The position numbers were made by a program, and so were the translations under genes. Positions 13,108 through 24,700 of a DNA stretch of 64,000 nucleotides are shown piece by piece. This DNA comes from Prostheceraeus crozeri (lineage: Eukaryota > Platyhelminthes > Polycladida > Euryleptidae): NCBI GenBank assembly GCA_907163375.1, contig CAJQUW010001866.1, forward strand, positions 930,001 through 994,000, in the 5' to 3' direction. The notes beneath the pieces are model-generated. The model worked only from the letters and a program-made list of their open reading frames with translations, was not told the origin of the DNA and did not search any database. Position 1 is the stretch's first letter, and every line of letters begins with the position of its first letter.

Positions 13108-13497
13108 CATATACTTCAGCTCGCAATACAGTATTTCCCTGTTAATTCAACAACCCACTAAATTGGTCATGTTTTCTATTTCGCAAATCGATGAATTTTA
13201 TAAAACATTGGCCCACTTTAAAATCGATGAATTCCCAAATACGGATTAGTAGGCCTTTTGTTATTTTGCCTTTGTCACGAGGTTGGGGAATTATCCGGAA
13301 AATACTGTATCGCGTATTTTATGATGATTAGCGTTTTCGTTGTGAGCTGACTTACACTGATATGTCTCAACCAACAATTTTATGATTCTACCCTTCTAAA
13401 ATCACAAAAATAACTAATCAAACTAAGTATTGCCTCAGTGATTTTGCTCTACTGTGAAATTCTTCTCCATTTAAATGGGGCTTGAAAATTGGTCATC

Positions 13498-14187
13498 TAT
13501 TGTGGTTTGGTGGAAAAGTGAATTAAGTTCGATATACATATTTCGATAGCTTAACGCTATCATCTTCAGGAGCAAAGATAGTGATTCAATCAATATTATG
13601 CACATGATCACGAGCATATCAAATGACACTGGATATTACTATCCATGAATGTACATGGAGATTGTGAGGGAGAATGATGTTGGTAAGGGTTAGTAGGCTA
13701 GGCATGCGGCAGATAGAACTGGGTTACATGGTACCAATTGGAGATGACCTGATCTGACTTAAAGAAACCCGTTCCTACAGACAAGTAGTCTTTTGAGAAC
13801 TAGAGGAACAAGAAATCATTCAATGTTGATGAAACAAGAGTTGAATGATTTCTTGTTCCTGTAGTTCTCGAAAGACTACTTCTCTGCATGAACAGGTTTC
13901 TTTTAGCCAGATCAGGTAATCTGCAACTGGTAGGCTTAACATGTAACCCAGCTCTATCTGCCGCATGCATAGGATACTAACCCTTACTAACACCGTTCTC
14001 CCTCACAATCTCCATGTATATTCATGGATAGTAATAGTATACAGTGTCATTTGATATGCTCGTGATTTCTGAGCATAACTTTGATTGAAGTACTATCTTT
14101 GCTCCTGAAGATGATAGCGCTGAGCTATCGAAATGTATTGAACTTCCTCTAAAATACAAATACTTGACCTTCCACAAAACCACAATA
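13498..14187. mobile_element. 690-bp foldback element inside hAT-A
   Basis: Two arms of roughly 325 bp are inverted copies. The left arm opens TATTGTGGTTTGGTGGAA and the right arm closes TTCCACAAAACCACAATA. The arms meet at a short centre around 13832, with AACAAGAAATCATTCAA on one side and TTGAATGATTTCTTGTT on the other. The outer TA/TA suggests a TA target site, as in Tc1/mariner-type MITEs. The arms differ by scattered substitutions and short indels, so it is not brand-new. There are no genes; the open frame at 14022-14216 is part of an arm. Confidence 0.9.
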
Positions 14188-14879
14188 AAAATGTGTCTCC
14201 ATTGAATTTGAAACATGTCTGTAATCAGCTCAGTATAATTGTAATATATCTCATAATTTTATATGATCGTTAAAGAGGCCGAATCATGCTAAGTAATTTC
14301 CTTGTATGTTTTTCTTTGTTTCATTTGTTGCATATATTTTTTGGAAAAGCAAAAAGCTCTACAAATATCATATTTTAGTTTTACCGTGAATTTTTTAATC
14401 GTACTGTCAATCAGCTGTCTATAAGGCAGCTTAATTTCAAAAGTTTTTCTTTTTATTATAAATACTTTTTTATTATCACATAGTTTTTATTCAATGCAAT
14501 TGATATCAAAATTATTTTACATAGTTGTAGATAAACACATCAAAGCAAAAGCCCACAGGTTTTGAAACTAAAAGTTGTAGTTATAATGCGGATACTTATT
14601 CGTAGCATAAAAAATGTTTAACAGCTTAAAAAAGGATAATTCTTGTGGAATTTTTATGACACAAAAATCTAAAAAAATAGGATATGCTACTTTTAGTAAT
14701 TGCTGGAGACCAATATTCGGGTAGTAGATGTCAATAATTGCTGCCTACAAATGTACTGAATAACATTTTCGAAGGTCTACAATAATTGTAACCTAAGCTT
14801 GGAAGTTTAGCTGCCTTGATGAATAGGTTTTAAGTTAGAATATGCAGATAAATAACTGAAGGGAGCCGATATTTCATAA

Positions 14880-14950
14880 ATTACCGTAACTTACCGGATA
14901 AATTACCGTAACTTACGGTAAGTTACCCGAAAAATAAATTACCGTAATTT
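14880..14950. promoter_or_regulatory. Subterminal palindrome cluster, right end of hAT-A
   Basis: Repeated GTAACTTACCGG, GTAACTTACGGTAAGTTACC and ATTACCGTAA blocks mirror the left-end cluster at 7187-7253. They are probable transposase-binding sites, inferred from position and symmetry. Confidence 0.65.
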
Positions 14951-15053
14951 ATACAACCCTAATCACACCTACGCACCAAAGGTCACGTCAGAGACAAAAA
15001 TGAAATATTATTTTGTTTGAGAACATTACCTCTTACCTTCACGTTAATCGTGT

Positions 15054-15251
15054 GTGATGGCTCCTCTAAAGCGCATATTAAAATCGAAAGAGTACTCATA
15101 CTTTTTGGAGAAGGATGGGAGATTTTCCTGCCTGGTAGAGGCTGGAGAAAACCCGTGTGAAGCACACGTCAGCAAGATGGGAGGAGCCGAGTCGCATTCA
15201 TCCAACTTAAAGCGACATTTGATAGACTCATCGAAAATGATTGATAATTGA
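15054..15251 (+). pseudogene. BED-type zinc-finger fragment
   Basis: A 65-codon frame just right of the hAT-A insertion. It reads YSYFLEKDGRFSC early, a CEAHV segment, then SSNLKRHLIDSSK. That layout (aromatic, Cys, Ser-rich SNLKRHL helix) is the BED-finger pattern of transposase first exons, but no following catalytic domain is present. It may be the stump of another BED element into which hAT-A jumped, or an exon whose partners were lost. Metal ligands are incomplete, so the call is moderate. Confidence 0.45.
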
Positions 15252-16965
15252 TACAGGAATGATTACTAAACATAAGTTCAGGTAAGCCTATGATGACCTA
15301 TGCTTGCCACCCTGAGTCGGAGTCTACTCGGAGTCCACAGACAACTGCAGACTGTGAGAAGCGTCAGTTCATGAACGGCAAAAGTTTGATTCATCTTCAT
15401 CACAGAAACAAATCCGGTCTCGTTGTTCCTTCGTTCACCAGCAAACAGCTGAAAACATAGAGTAAGTACTTACTCTACATTGTAGAAGGTAGATTGACAA
15501 CTGAAACAAAATCGATATGCAGTGAAAATTTTTTGCGTAGAAAAATGTGGATTTCTGTGATAATTACCGTCACCGGAAAGTGGCTTTTCGGTTGCTGATA
15601 AAATTGAAAAATCAAATAAGAAAATAATAAAGATGTAAAATTATAACAATGCTAAATAAATAAACCAAATAAAAGTGATTTCTTTGTGTTATCGCCGCAC
15701 CAGCTATAGTTGCTCTCGGCCGATTTTCGTCCATTTTCTTCACACTCACCATTGATCGATGAAGTGTCAACAATAAAGTTGCATGCACAAACTCTTTTTC
15801 ATAGAGCCACAGAATTAGATTCATCGGCGCGCGCGGTTTTCTAGAATGGAAGGATCGTATCTAACCTTTACATCGAAATGTTTACATTGATATGGCACAT
15901 CACAGAAATAGACAACTTGCTCCTTCTCGAATGGATAATTGGTGTATCGCTTGCTATTAAAAATGGCAAACAATAAGCTGTCAGCAGAGGACACCAGAGC
16001 CAGTGAGAGATGCGTGCGTGCTGTGACATCACTTCGCACATACCAAAACACACATCGCTGTCTGGCTAACACTCGATTCAGTATATGCACTATGCAGTGA
16101 GGAATGCTGAGAAGACGATGGTAAAATCATCAAGTGTACTAATTTTCGTGCGCCTGCTATTTCCTTTAATAGTGATCGAACCGACCAACATTTTGGAGAA
16201 AACTTGTGTACAATGATCTGAATTCTTTGAATCTGAATGAATTATTGTAATCGAAGCACTTTGCTGGAATTCCCAGTAATCCGCAAGCGACACACGACTT
16301 TTTCCTACTTTTTTCTTCAAGGCATTGAAAATTTCTTTTTGCCCACTTACTAAGTTCCAGCATGTGCCATCGCTTTGACTTAGTCTTCACTTCTAGTAAA
16401 CTGAAACAGCCAAACAATCTACATTAATTCTCTGATGTGAGCACTTGACTGTAGCCGAATGCGTCATAGAAATACAAATGGCAAATCCACAGAAGTCCGA
16501 CTTTTCGATTTGTTGATACTGTAGTGAAATGACGTAGGATGGACACGAGCTATTTGCTGATTGTCATTTCACCCGACCATTTAGACACTGACTTAGGTCA
16601 ATGTTGCTAGATCTTACGAAGAATAAAACTGCTATAACAGCTGAAAATTCACACCGAATGGCGCTCCATGCAAATAGTTTTATCGAAACACTTTCATGTA
16701 TGAAAAGCGATTGCACTGTTGCGCCGTGGGGACCTGCCCATTGTCAACCTCTGGTAGCCGTCATCATTTCGGCACCGTTGGCATGACAAAGGCTATGCAC
16801 GACGCAGCACTGTTTCAATGTCTCTGTCAGTTGTAGTCATTTATTATTACAGAGTGTCGGATTTGTATGGGAGAATCGGACTGAGGTGTCAAAAAAAGGT
16901 TTTAAATATGTTTCACTATTTCTGCCCTAGGTCGGTCTACCCTATGTCTGCTCTAAGTTCAACCT
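15252..16965. other. Non-coding stretch, unrecognised frames only
   Basis: Several overlapping minus-strand frames (15612-15824, 15821-16090, 16090-16320, 16166-16417) show no motif I recognise and lie in different phases. I see no TIRs or tandem repeats. Confidence 0.5.
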
Positions 16966-16968
16966 AGG

Positions 16969-17351
16969 TCGAGGTGCCAGACAAGGTAATAATATGTCCC
17001 CAGACTTTTTACCTGATGTCTGCAAGATGGAGTAATCAATAAGATCAACTGGGAGGGCAAAGGTATCAATATCGATGGAGAGTTTCTGTCCCACATCATA
17101 TTCGCTGACGACATAGTCATAATTGCCAGTTTCACAGAGGAGTTGCAAACCATGCTTCGGGATATCCGCGACAATAGCCAGCCAGTCGAACTGAAGATTA
17201 ATATTGCCAAGACGATGATCATGTGTAGCAATTCCGTACGGAAGACCGACGTCATTATCGATGGAAAGACGATCGAAGAAGTCAATAAATATGTATACCT
17301 TGGCCAGATGCAGACTAAAGATCACAACCAATTGATGGAATTGCAGTGAAC
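16969..17351 (+). pseudogene. LINE reverse transcriptase, palm fragment
   Basis: This part of a non-LTR reverse transcriptase begins at RGARQGNNMSPDFL (the RQG-SP block), then crosses a TAA and a frame change near 17028-17040. It reads on through the catalytic FADDIVIIA motif (about 17101-17130) to a KYVYLGQMQTKDHN segment. This is the RTE-like type common in animals. Everything 5' of the palm (endonuclease and N-terminal RT) is missing. The frame is interrupted at 17351 by the 370-bp repeat and resumes at 19475. Confidence 0.88.
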
Positions 17352-17721
17352 CAGGGATGCGGAGTCCTATAATTTTGATAAGACTCCGACTCCGGGGGTT
17401 GATAGGACTCCGGCTTTTGATAGGACTCCTACTACGGGTGACAAGCATGTAGAGCCTAGTTTTTTGAAAATAAGCTAGTAACCTACATCATAGATCATTC
17501 TAGGTTTTCTTGAACCTGTCTTTAGTGATCATTTTTTATCAATTATTTTCGATGAATGTTTATCAAATTTCGCTTGAAGTTGGATGCATACGACTTGGCT
17601 CCTCGCCTCCTTCGTTTGTATTATATTTCGGGTCTAGTTATAGGCCGGAGTCCTACCATTTGATATGACTCCGACTCCAGCAAAAATGATAGGACTCCGG
17701 GACTCCGACTCCGCATCCCTG
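17352..17721 (+). repeat. 370-bp terminal repeat, copy A
   Basis: Starts CAGGGATGCGGAGTC and ends GACTCCGCATCCCTG, so it has its own inverted termini plus several GGACTCCG sub-repeats near both ends. It is nearly identical to copy B at 19105-19474 in direct orientation. Flanks (CAGTGAAC left, CTACAGTT right) show no target duplication for this copy alone. Confidence 0.93.
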
Positions 17722-17862
17722 CTACAGTTACTATAGGGGAAGCCCATCTATATTTTGCTGTTGAGAGAGTTTTTAAGTGCTTGATGGTAAAGTCCATAGA
17801 AATCCGCTTTTTCGCTTTGTTCAGGTTAGTGAGACTAGATTGGAGAATAGTGACTCGACTTT

Positions 17863-18792
17863 TGCGGGTCATTTAAGACGCTCATTTAGGTCAAACAATG
17901 GCTGCAAATTCTTGCCGTAAAACGTCCTAGTACGAGAGCTACTGAGGTTTTCTTCCTAAATTCGCGCACTAGCTTCTTATTATTGCTAATTGTGGATTAT
18001 CATCCAACATCAGTATAACGACAATTCTTGAGGTATTCTTCCAGTTGTCTTGAAAGTTACGGAGCGTCAAATATCGCAAAATCCCACTTGTATATCTATG
18101 GTGATATATGTGCTTCCGCGCTTGATGCGCTTAATAACGTAATGATCCGACATTAGTCTGATTATTCAAAATGAAATCTGTAATTTTTATGAGATTATGA
18201 TTGCAACTTTAAGGTAGAAAAAGGTCCTTCAGAAAAGGCAGAAATGTGATATTCCTCGTAGCTTTCAGTTTAACCGATTCGCTGTTAATATCATGAAAAC
18301 GTCATGACAACCGATGGTTTTGTTGCAGATAAGCAAACAGATTGTCCTGATCACAAAATGATACACACAGCATTTATTTTAGGTGCAACACGCCTTACTT
18401 GATGAAGACGTGAACTTAATGAATTTAGGAGAAGTTTGTGAACTGAGGTAGACAAATTTTACTTCTTCTTCAATTCAACTGTGTTCCGATGATATGTAGC
18501 CGGCATCCATATAGCTTACGTATTGTTGTTTTAGTTTCTTGTGAACCGTTTCACCTCGTTAGATCAACGTAAACTATGACCCTCTAAGAATCGGTTCAAT
18601 ACGTGTATCTATTCAACAAAAATCTTTTTCCAGCATTTATTTTTTCTAACAGACTTATCCATACTTAATCCGACTTTTAGCTTTGCGTAAACTGGTGGGA
18701 CTAGAGTGGACAAAATTTGTTTATTTACGATTATTTCAGCTGTTCGGCTAGATCTTAAGAAAAATCAAATTGCTAAAATTATGTTGTACCTA
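17863..18792 (+). repeat. 929-bp long repeat, inverted copy 2
   Basis: Partner of 5996-6924, in opposite orientation and about 10.9 kb away. Here it forms the interior of the 2.1-kb insertion. The match ends at GTTGTACCTA (18792), after which the two copies diverge. Confidence 0.93.
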
Positions 18793-19104
18793 TAGCAGGA
18801 TATTATCAATATTGGAATGAAGTCGAAACACCTATCATTCAAACAGCGTGTTCATTGATTGATTTAATCTTTCTTGCCATTTAGAAAATTGTGGGCAGTA
18901 ATATTGCGCAACTTGCTTTGAATCATCACATTGGAAAACATCAATGATTAATTGGCAAACAAATCAAACATTGAAAATTTCTCATTAGTCGCTATAGACC
19001 TATTTAGCACGTTAAAAATGATTTTGTGGAATGAATACTGTTTCCTGCTGATGTCAATTATCCATTATTACTTCAACTAGATATTTGCGAAGACCATTAA
19101 GAAG

Positions 19105-19474
19105 CAGGGATGCGGAGTCCTATAATTTTGATAAGACTCCGACTCCGGGGGTTGATAGGACTCCGGCTTTTGATAGGACTCCTACTCCGGGTGACAAGTA
19201 TGTAAAGCCTATTTTTTTGAAAATAAGCTAGTAACCTACATCATAGATCATTCTAGGTTTTCTTGAACCTGTCTTTAGTGATCATTTTTTATCAATTATT
19301 TTCGATGAATGTTTATCAAATTTCGCTTGAAGTTGGATGCATACGACTTGGCTCCTCGCCTCCTTTGTTTGCATTATATTTCGGGTCTAGTTATAGGCCG
19401 GAGTCCTACCATTTGATATGACTCCGACTCCAGCAAAAATGATAGGACTCCGGGACTCCGACTCCGCATCCCTG
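19105..19474 (+). repeat. 370-bp terminal repeat, copy B
   Basis: Direct repeat of copy A with the same CAGGGATGCGG start and CCGCATCCCTG end. Only a handful of differences from copy A are visible (for example CTACTCCGGG against CTACTACGGG), implying recent duplication or gene conversion. Confidence 0.93.
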
Positions 19475-19985
19475 CGCCGAAGGATCACTCCTGGGTGGAA
19501 TGCCTTCCGGAAGCTTGGCGATATCATGTGAGGTAAGAAAGTTCCCATGAAATTAAAGAGAAAGGCGTTCAGCGAATGTATTCTTCCTACTATGACATAT
19601 GGCAGCGAAACATGGTCGCTAAATGATACACAATTGGAGAAGCTCGTGATAATTCAACGGAAAATGGAGCGTATAATGATGGGCATTACACTTCGTGACA
19701 GGAAGAGAGCCAGTTGGATCCGTCAGCAGACAGGGGTCACGGACATCATCCAGTGTAATCGGAAAGCAAACATCGATGGGCAGGACATGTGACCCGACGA
19801 AATGACAACTTATAGACAACACGGTTGCAGAATGAACTCCACGCAACTACAAAGGATCACGTGGACGACCAAAATCGAGATGGGGGACGATTAGGAACGC
19901 AACGATAAAGTTTTGTGGACGCTGAAGAGAGATGGGTTCCTCCTAAGGGAGAGAGAAATACCCTGATGATAATGATGATGATGTC
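19475..19985 (+). pseudogene. LINE reverse transcriptase, C-terminal fragment
   Basis: Continues the gene broken at 17351: RRRITPGWNAFRKLGD, a stop, then the 81-codon frame with LKRKAFSECILPTMTYGSET and KLVIIQRKMERIMMGI, followed by RDRKR. These are the conserved thumb/C-terminal blocks of RTE-like elements (the TYG-ETW and QR-MER-MLGI pattern). Further 3' the reading degrades over several stops (HVTR/NDN remnants near 19790). The element ends in a short (ATG/GAT)n tail at about 19965-19982, a typical LINE 3' end. Confidence 0.88.
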
Positions 19986-20669
19986 TGCCCTACATACTTT
20001 GTAAACTCCGTATACAAGATACCGAATAAGCCACTCATAATTTAGAATGGGATTAAGATAGAGATATACATTGCGCTTCGTCAGCCTGATTTCCATCTTT
20101 TTCCTTACGTTTAGGAAGCAGATAATTTGGCACATCACCTATGGGGCTGAGTTGCACGAATTCCGGCCCAGTTAAAAAATCATAGACCATGACAGGAGAG
20201 TTCATCAGAGCTGTTCATTTGATCTCAATTTCATGCAGCTGCAAGTTCGGATCGGTTGTGTGGGGAAAGCCTTCAGACAAATTTCCTGACTGAAATGAAA
20301 AGTTCAATAGTCAGCCTTGAAATTCTGACAAAGTGCTAAAAGTGATACTTCCGCGTTCATTAATTGTCAATTAACTAAAAGCTTTGGATGGTTTGACTTC
20401 ATCAGGGACTCATTGATCAAATGTAACTCCAGAATTACGTCTGCACCTTTTTGTGGAATGCACTTTCGAAGAGAGAGAGAGAGAGAGAGAGAGAACTGTG
20501 AAAAGATATGCATTGTTATTTATAGAAATATCATCCATTCGGTCGCAGTGACACTTTTGCAACGATGCTGATGCTAAACGAAGACTACTGCAATGTGACC
20601 CTTTTCAAATTGCGGCGCACTTTTACAAAATTATCAAAAATGCGAGAAATGCTAGGAAATATACATGTA
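19986..20669. other. Non-coding spacer with (GA)n microsatellite
   Basis: Nothing is recognised apart from an uninterrupted GA dinucleotide run at about 20470-20495. Confidence 0.7.
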
Positions 20670-20796
20670 CACTGTAAATCGCTGGATGCGAAAATTACAT
20701 GCAAACATATGCCAAATTCACATACAACTTGAAACTAACATTTTATACGAGATTCTCGTATGCTTACAGAGATCTGGCATGTTATTCATACGAAAG

Positions 20797-21322
20797 CACA
20801 GGTAGGTGGAAAGTGCTGAATGTCGAAAAAAATTGCTAATGCTCAAATCATGTATTACAGCCTTTGTATATCCCTACTATACGCAAAAACGAAAAAATGA
20901 AAAAAATTGGCGGTCTATGTACAGAGAAAATACAAAAAAAATAAGAATTAAATATCAAAAAAATCAAAAAAATACGAAAAAATTATTTCTATTCGCCAGA
21001 GAAATTGCTAATGTTAAATACCTATATCAGACTAATTGTAGGGTTGTTTTATACACATGAACATAAATATTGCAAAAATCATTGGAGTAAATATTGAGAA
21101 AAATGTATAAAAGAAAGCAAAAAAGCAAAAAAACACACAAAAGGCAAAAATATTTTTCGTGCCTGCCGAACAATTGCTAATGCTTAATATCTGTATTGGA
21201 GCTATTGTAAAGTTGTTCGATACTAAAAAACGTAAAACTAGACAAATTGGCGGTGTAAATATTGAGAAGTTGATAAAATATAAATAAGAAAATACACGTA
21301 GTTTTGAAATAAGTTCTTGCTT
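20797..21322 (+). repeat. 526-bp terminal inverted repeat, left copy (3 x ~170 bp)
   Basis: Reverse complement of 56846-57370. It contains three head-to-tail modules of about 170 bp, each opening with ATTGCTAATG(C/T) at about 20831, 21003 and 21172, and each followed by an A-rich stretch and an AAATATTGAGAA-like block. The lysine/isoleucine-rich frames read through it are composition artefacts. Confidence 0.92.
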
Positions 21323-21818
21323 GTCTAGCTTTTCGTTGTACCTATACATATTCTGATATATATTGCAATTATGTATGCAATATTGCATACAAAGATACCT
21401 AAACTTAAGTAAATTGTCATTTTATTCAACGAAATTAAATAAAAAGGGTGTTATGACAAACAATAATTCACGAAGAAAAGTTTCTATATTGCATTAACGT
21501 ATAGTTAAGTCTTGTCTGATAATGAGATAAACTTATGATTTCTATCTGAAGCGTGTGAAAATTTTCAGTTTTAAAATCGAAGCACGCACACGACGTGGAC
21601 TCTATCTATTATAGTTTGTAGATGAAAGATATCGGCCAGATGAATAGATATCTAGGAGCTCATGGTTTAACGTTCTATACAACGTAAGGCTTCCCGGAGT
21701 TCTATTTATAGCATCAAGAAAAGCTGTGGGAATCCCTGTGTATAAAATAACTTTATCTTAATGCATGTAGACTACACACCTAACTTCGCTCTCAGTTTAC
21801 ACTGTCGTTGTCGGCATC

Positions 21819-22426
21819 ATGTCGGAATTTCATCTGAAGAACTGTGGACGAGTTTGTTTACTTTGCATTGGTAAAACAAAGAACATGTTTAATATTACGC
21901 CACGATCTTGGGACATTTTGCAAAAGTATTTCATGAATCGATGCGTTTCAACGAAACGACGAAAGGTTTCCAACCGTGTTATGCAGCAATTGCTCCAAAG
22001 TTAGTGAGTATGGTCGAGGCATTTTCAATCGTACTGTGAATTTAATCGACTTTTCTAAACTCGAAATTCCTCGCACTCGAAGTGCAGCATCCGGTTCTAC
22101 CTGTGGCTGCAAGATATGTGCTGTAGCTACTTCTGTTCCTAAAAATATCATTGATTCGATATCCAAAGAACCTATACCTCACCGACGGCTAGCTGAGAGG
22201 CAACAGCGATTCTCTTATAAAGATGGAATAGCAAACAAAAGTAAAGATACAGGGGTGAAAAAGCCCTTCGTCATTGGTCTGGTGCCAGACATACCCGAAA
22301 ATTACTACAATATCATCTTGTGTTGGGTCAAGTTAAGCCTAAATGACATTTCAATTGAAAACACTATTGCGGCAGATCTAAAGTTAGCAAATATTATTAT
22401 TGGCATAATGGGACATGGTAGTAACC
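21819..22426 (+). pseudogene. Transposon-associated protein, N-terminal part
   Basis: The first frame starts at ATG 21819 with CLLC and an ITPRSWDILQKYF segment. After a frame change near 21930-21955 it continues as DERFPTVLCSNCSKV, then a CGCKIC cluster: three Cys pairs forming a probable zinc-binding N-terminal domain. It then runs through VIGLVPDIPENYYN and DLKLANIIIGIMGHGSN. In full-length relatives about 200 residues separate the zinc domain from this block; here there are about 50, so there is an internal deletion. The true sequence stops at the Asn codon 22423-22425; the frame runs on to 22509 in unrelated DNA. It pairs with the C-terminal part at 55777. Specific function is unknown; probably the element's transposase or accessory protein. 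Confidence 0.75.
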
Positions 22427-22509
22427 CCCTTAAAGAAAAGGATGTCTTCAAACTGGTTGAAATAACGTCTAACTTGTCTAATAATAGATTTGATGTTTTT
22501 CTTTGTTAA

Positions 22510-24688
22510 TAAATCAATGAATGCAAACAAAAGTGAATGTTAATGTCTAATACATCGATTTTGTCACAAATATCTTAATGAAAATTAGTTATGATTTATG
22601 TAACTACAGGTCTAAATATAGGCTCAATTTGGTCAGTATATGACGTGACGATACCCATCTATATTTCGCGATAAAGACGTCTATTGCAACTGAACTTAAT
22701 TTGGTCTTCTATATATAGATGATATGATACCGGGCATCATATCGTTGAAATTTAATAATGCAGATGTTCATACCGAATAAGTCAAAATAGTTCAAAAGGA
22801 TGCTTCAACAAACAATCACAAGCACATCAGAAACACGGGAAAAGAAAAAAGAATTAACATGTAAATTTTCAATTTGAAAGTGTAAAAATTTTTTTTCTGA
22901 TTTGTTTCTCAATGCCATGGAGTCGCCTCTATTCATAAGAAATGTAATATGAATTATCTTAGTTGATTAGTTATACAGAAAAGTTCTGAAATTATTTATA
23001 TTACTCTATGAAGCATGTATACTTTTTCTATTGAAGCTATTGTACGTAATGCAGATTTATGAGAAATTTTGTTATTAATGTTTATTCAACATACTGATGA
23101 CTTATTGGAATTTTTCTACTTAAGAGAGTACCAAGATCAGTTCTTGTAGTAATGCAGCAAGTAAACATGTTGTACTCTATGATGTTAAAAAGTTTTACAA
23201 ATTTTGTTTTTCTATATGATTTTACAAATTTACAAATTTTGTTTTTCTATGAACTAAATATAATGTCAGCAATTTTTTCTAATCTAGTTTCATTGTCAAA
23301 AACGCATGGTTCATCTACAAGCCATTTATATATATGAAATAGTTTCTGAATCAAGTCGAATGAGATGTAAAATTATGATAAGCTTGTGTTTAACAAAATA
23401 TAATATAAGTTTCATTAATTTGCTATTGTGAAATCAAAAAGTTAAAATATGTTGTAGTGAAAGATACAGAACACCAGAAAAATGCTTGTATTCAACCATG
23501 TATGCTGTCGCTTATCTAATGATAAGTTGTATAGGTCGCTTTTATAATGCATGCAGGATGCTTAAGTGTATAATAGAGTTCCAACTCAACTACCTTCAAA
23601 TTATACTAAGCATGTGCTACGAAAGTGGCGTTGTTTGAAAATTGCATGTTCGTAACAAAAAAAAGATGTATGAAGGTTGTGTGTCTACAATACTTGGTGA
23701 TATTACTAGTCTAGTCTACGATTAATTTCTGTTATCTTAAGTATATTGTTATATTAATTCATTACATTAGGACATTGGCCTGTATATTCACCCACTGGAA
23801 TTGAGTAGAATTTTAAAATAGGCGCAACGGTGAATGTATACTGATGCGCCATTACCGAGTGCTATACAGCCAGGTAATGATTTATCTATAATTACATCTA
23901 GACATGTAGGCGAGCCTTGAAGGTTATGTTTCGCATGAACTCTGGAATCGTAGTATGCCTTACATTCGTAAAGCTGACGGCGGTGAGCTGATACACAAAT
24001 TTCTAAAGTATACCACGCATTAACACGGCATTCCAACCGGCGCGCTCGATGTAAAGATACCCGTAATAGACAAGAGAATTTCTTATTTCTGGCCTTTGGA
24101 TCGGTTTATTGCATTTACTGGTATGTTCAATTCAATTTCAATTCAATGCATAATATATAAAAAATAGCAGATATATAGATATATTCACTGCATGTTTGAA
24201 CACATTATTTTGGCAGGCATATCTAAGCTTGTTTGCCTGTTATACGTGATGTAAACGCCTACCAATTCAAAAAGCTTGTCCATTTGGATCGCATAGCCGT
24301 AGGTGGTGGGCATCTGTGTCAGCAAATGCTCCTACGAAAAATTGCAATAGAAAAAAGGGACTCATCCGTTGGCAGAATTTTTATCACACGCGATCAGAAG
24401 AATGTTGGACACACAAGGCAGCCTCTCCCACTCCGTCGATGATCTGCCATGTACAATTCCTTTTCTATTAAGTATTCTGCCCATTCATGAATTTGCCATT
24501 TTATTCCAGCATCATGTCATTACCGCCATTTGTTTTGATTATTATCATTTATGTTATCGTTTTATATTTATCGTTTTGTTTATTATCATTATATTTTAAG
24601 AGCGCTATTTTAAAAACATTTTATCTGGTACACTGTAAACTGTCACCTCCTAAAATCGAAGAAATCTGCATCCTAAAGCGCGACACAC
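22510..24688. other. AT-rich non-coding stretch
   Basis: No motif, TIR pair or long repeat is recognised. A small local duplication of ACAAATTTTGTTTTTCTAT occurs at about 23200-23252. Confidence 0.55.
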
Positions 24689-24700
24689 TAGAATAGAACA

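Larger units (their letters stand above)
7181..14961 (+). mobile_element. hAT-A transposon, complete with TSD
   Basis: The element is 7781 bp. It starts TAGGGTTGTA at 7181 and ends TACAACCCTA at 14961. It is flanked by a perfect 8-bp target-site duplication, ATCACACC, at 7173-7180 and 14962-14969; 8 bp is the hAT signature. Next to each terminus lie clustered GGTAA(C/G)TTACC-type palindromes. The only convincing gene is a BED/hAT transposase at 10764-13107. It has long flanking non-coding DNA (3.5 kb on the left) and contains a later 690-bp foldback at 13498-14187. The intact TSD shows that it inserted as one unit, although its gene is now dead. Confidence 0.95.
17352..19474 (+). mobile_element. 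2.1-kb insertion with 370-bp direct terminal repeats
   Basis: Copy A, a 1383-bp internal segment and copy B together form one unit that interrupts the LINE. Joining the LINE sequence left of A (ending TGAAC) to the sequence right of B (starting CGCCGAAGG) restores the expected RRRITPGWNAF reading with no base left over, so the unit sits cleanly with no visible target duplication. Most of the internal segment (17863-18792) is the same 929-bp repeat as the inverted copy at 5996-6924. No protein is visible. It resembles an LTR-bounded or composite MITE structure; the superfamily is undetermined. Confidence 0.75.

Noticed and set aside
17352..19474. LTR retrotransposon
   Set aside because: The direct repeats lack the usual TG...CA ends, the interior has no gag/pol similarity or primer-binding site, and no 4-6 bp target duplication is visible.
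20806..21060. 84-codon Lys-rich frame
   Set aside because: Lies entirely inside the 526-bp terminal repeat and reads A-rich modules; the inverted copy gives no matching protein conservation.
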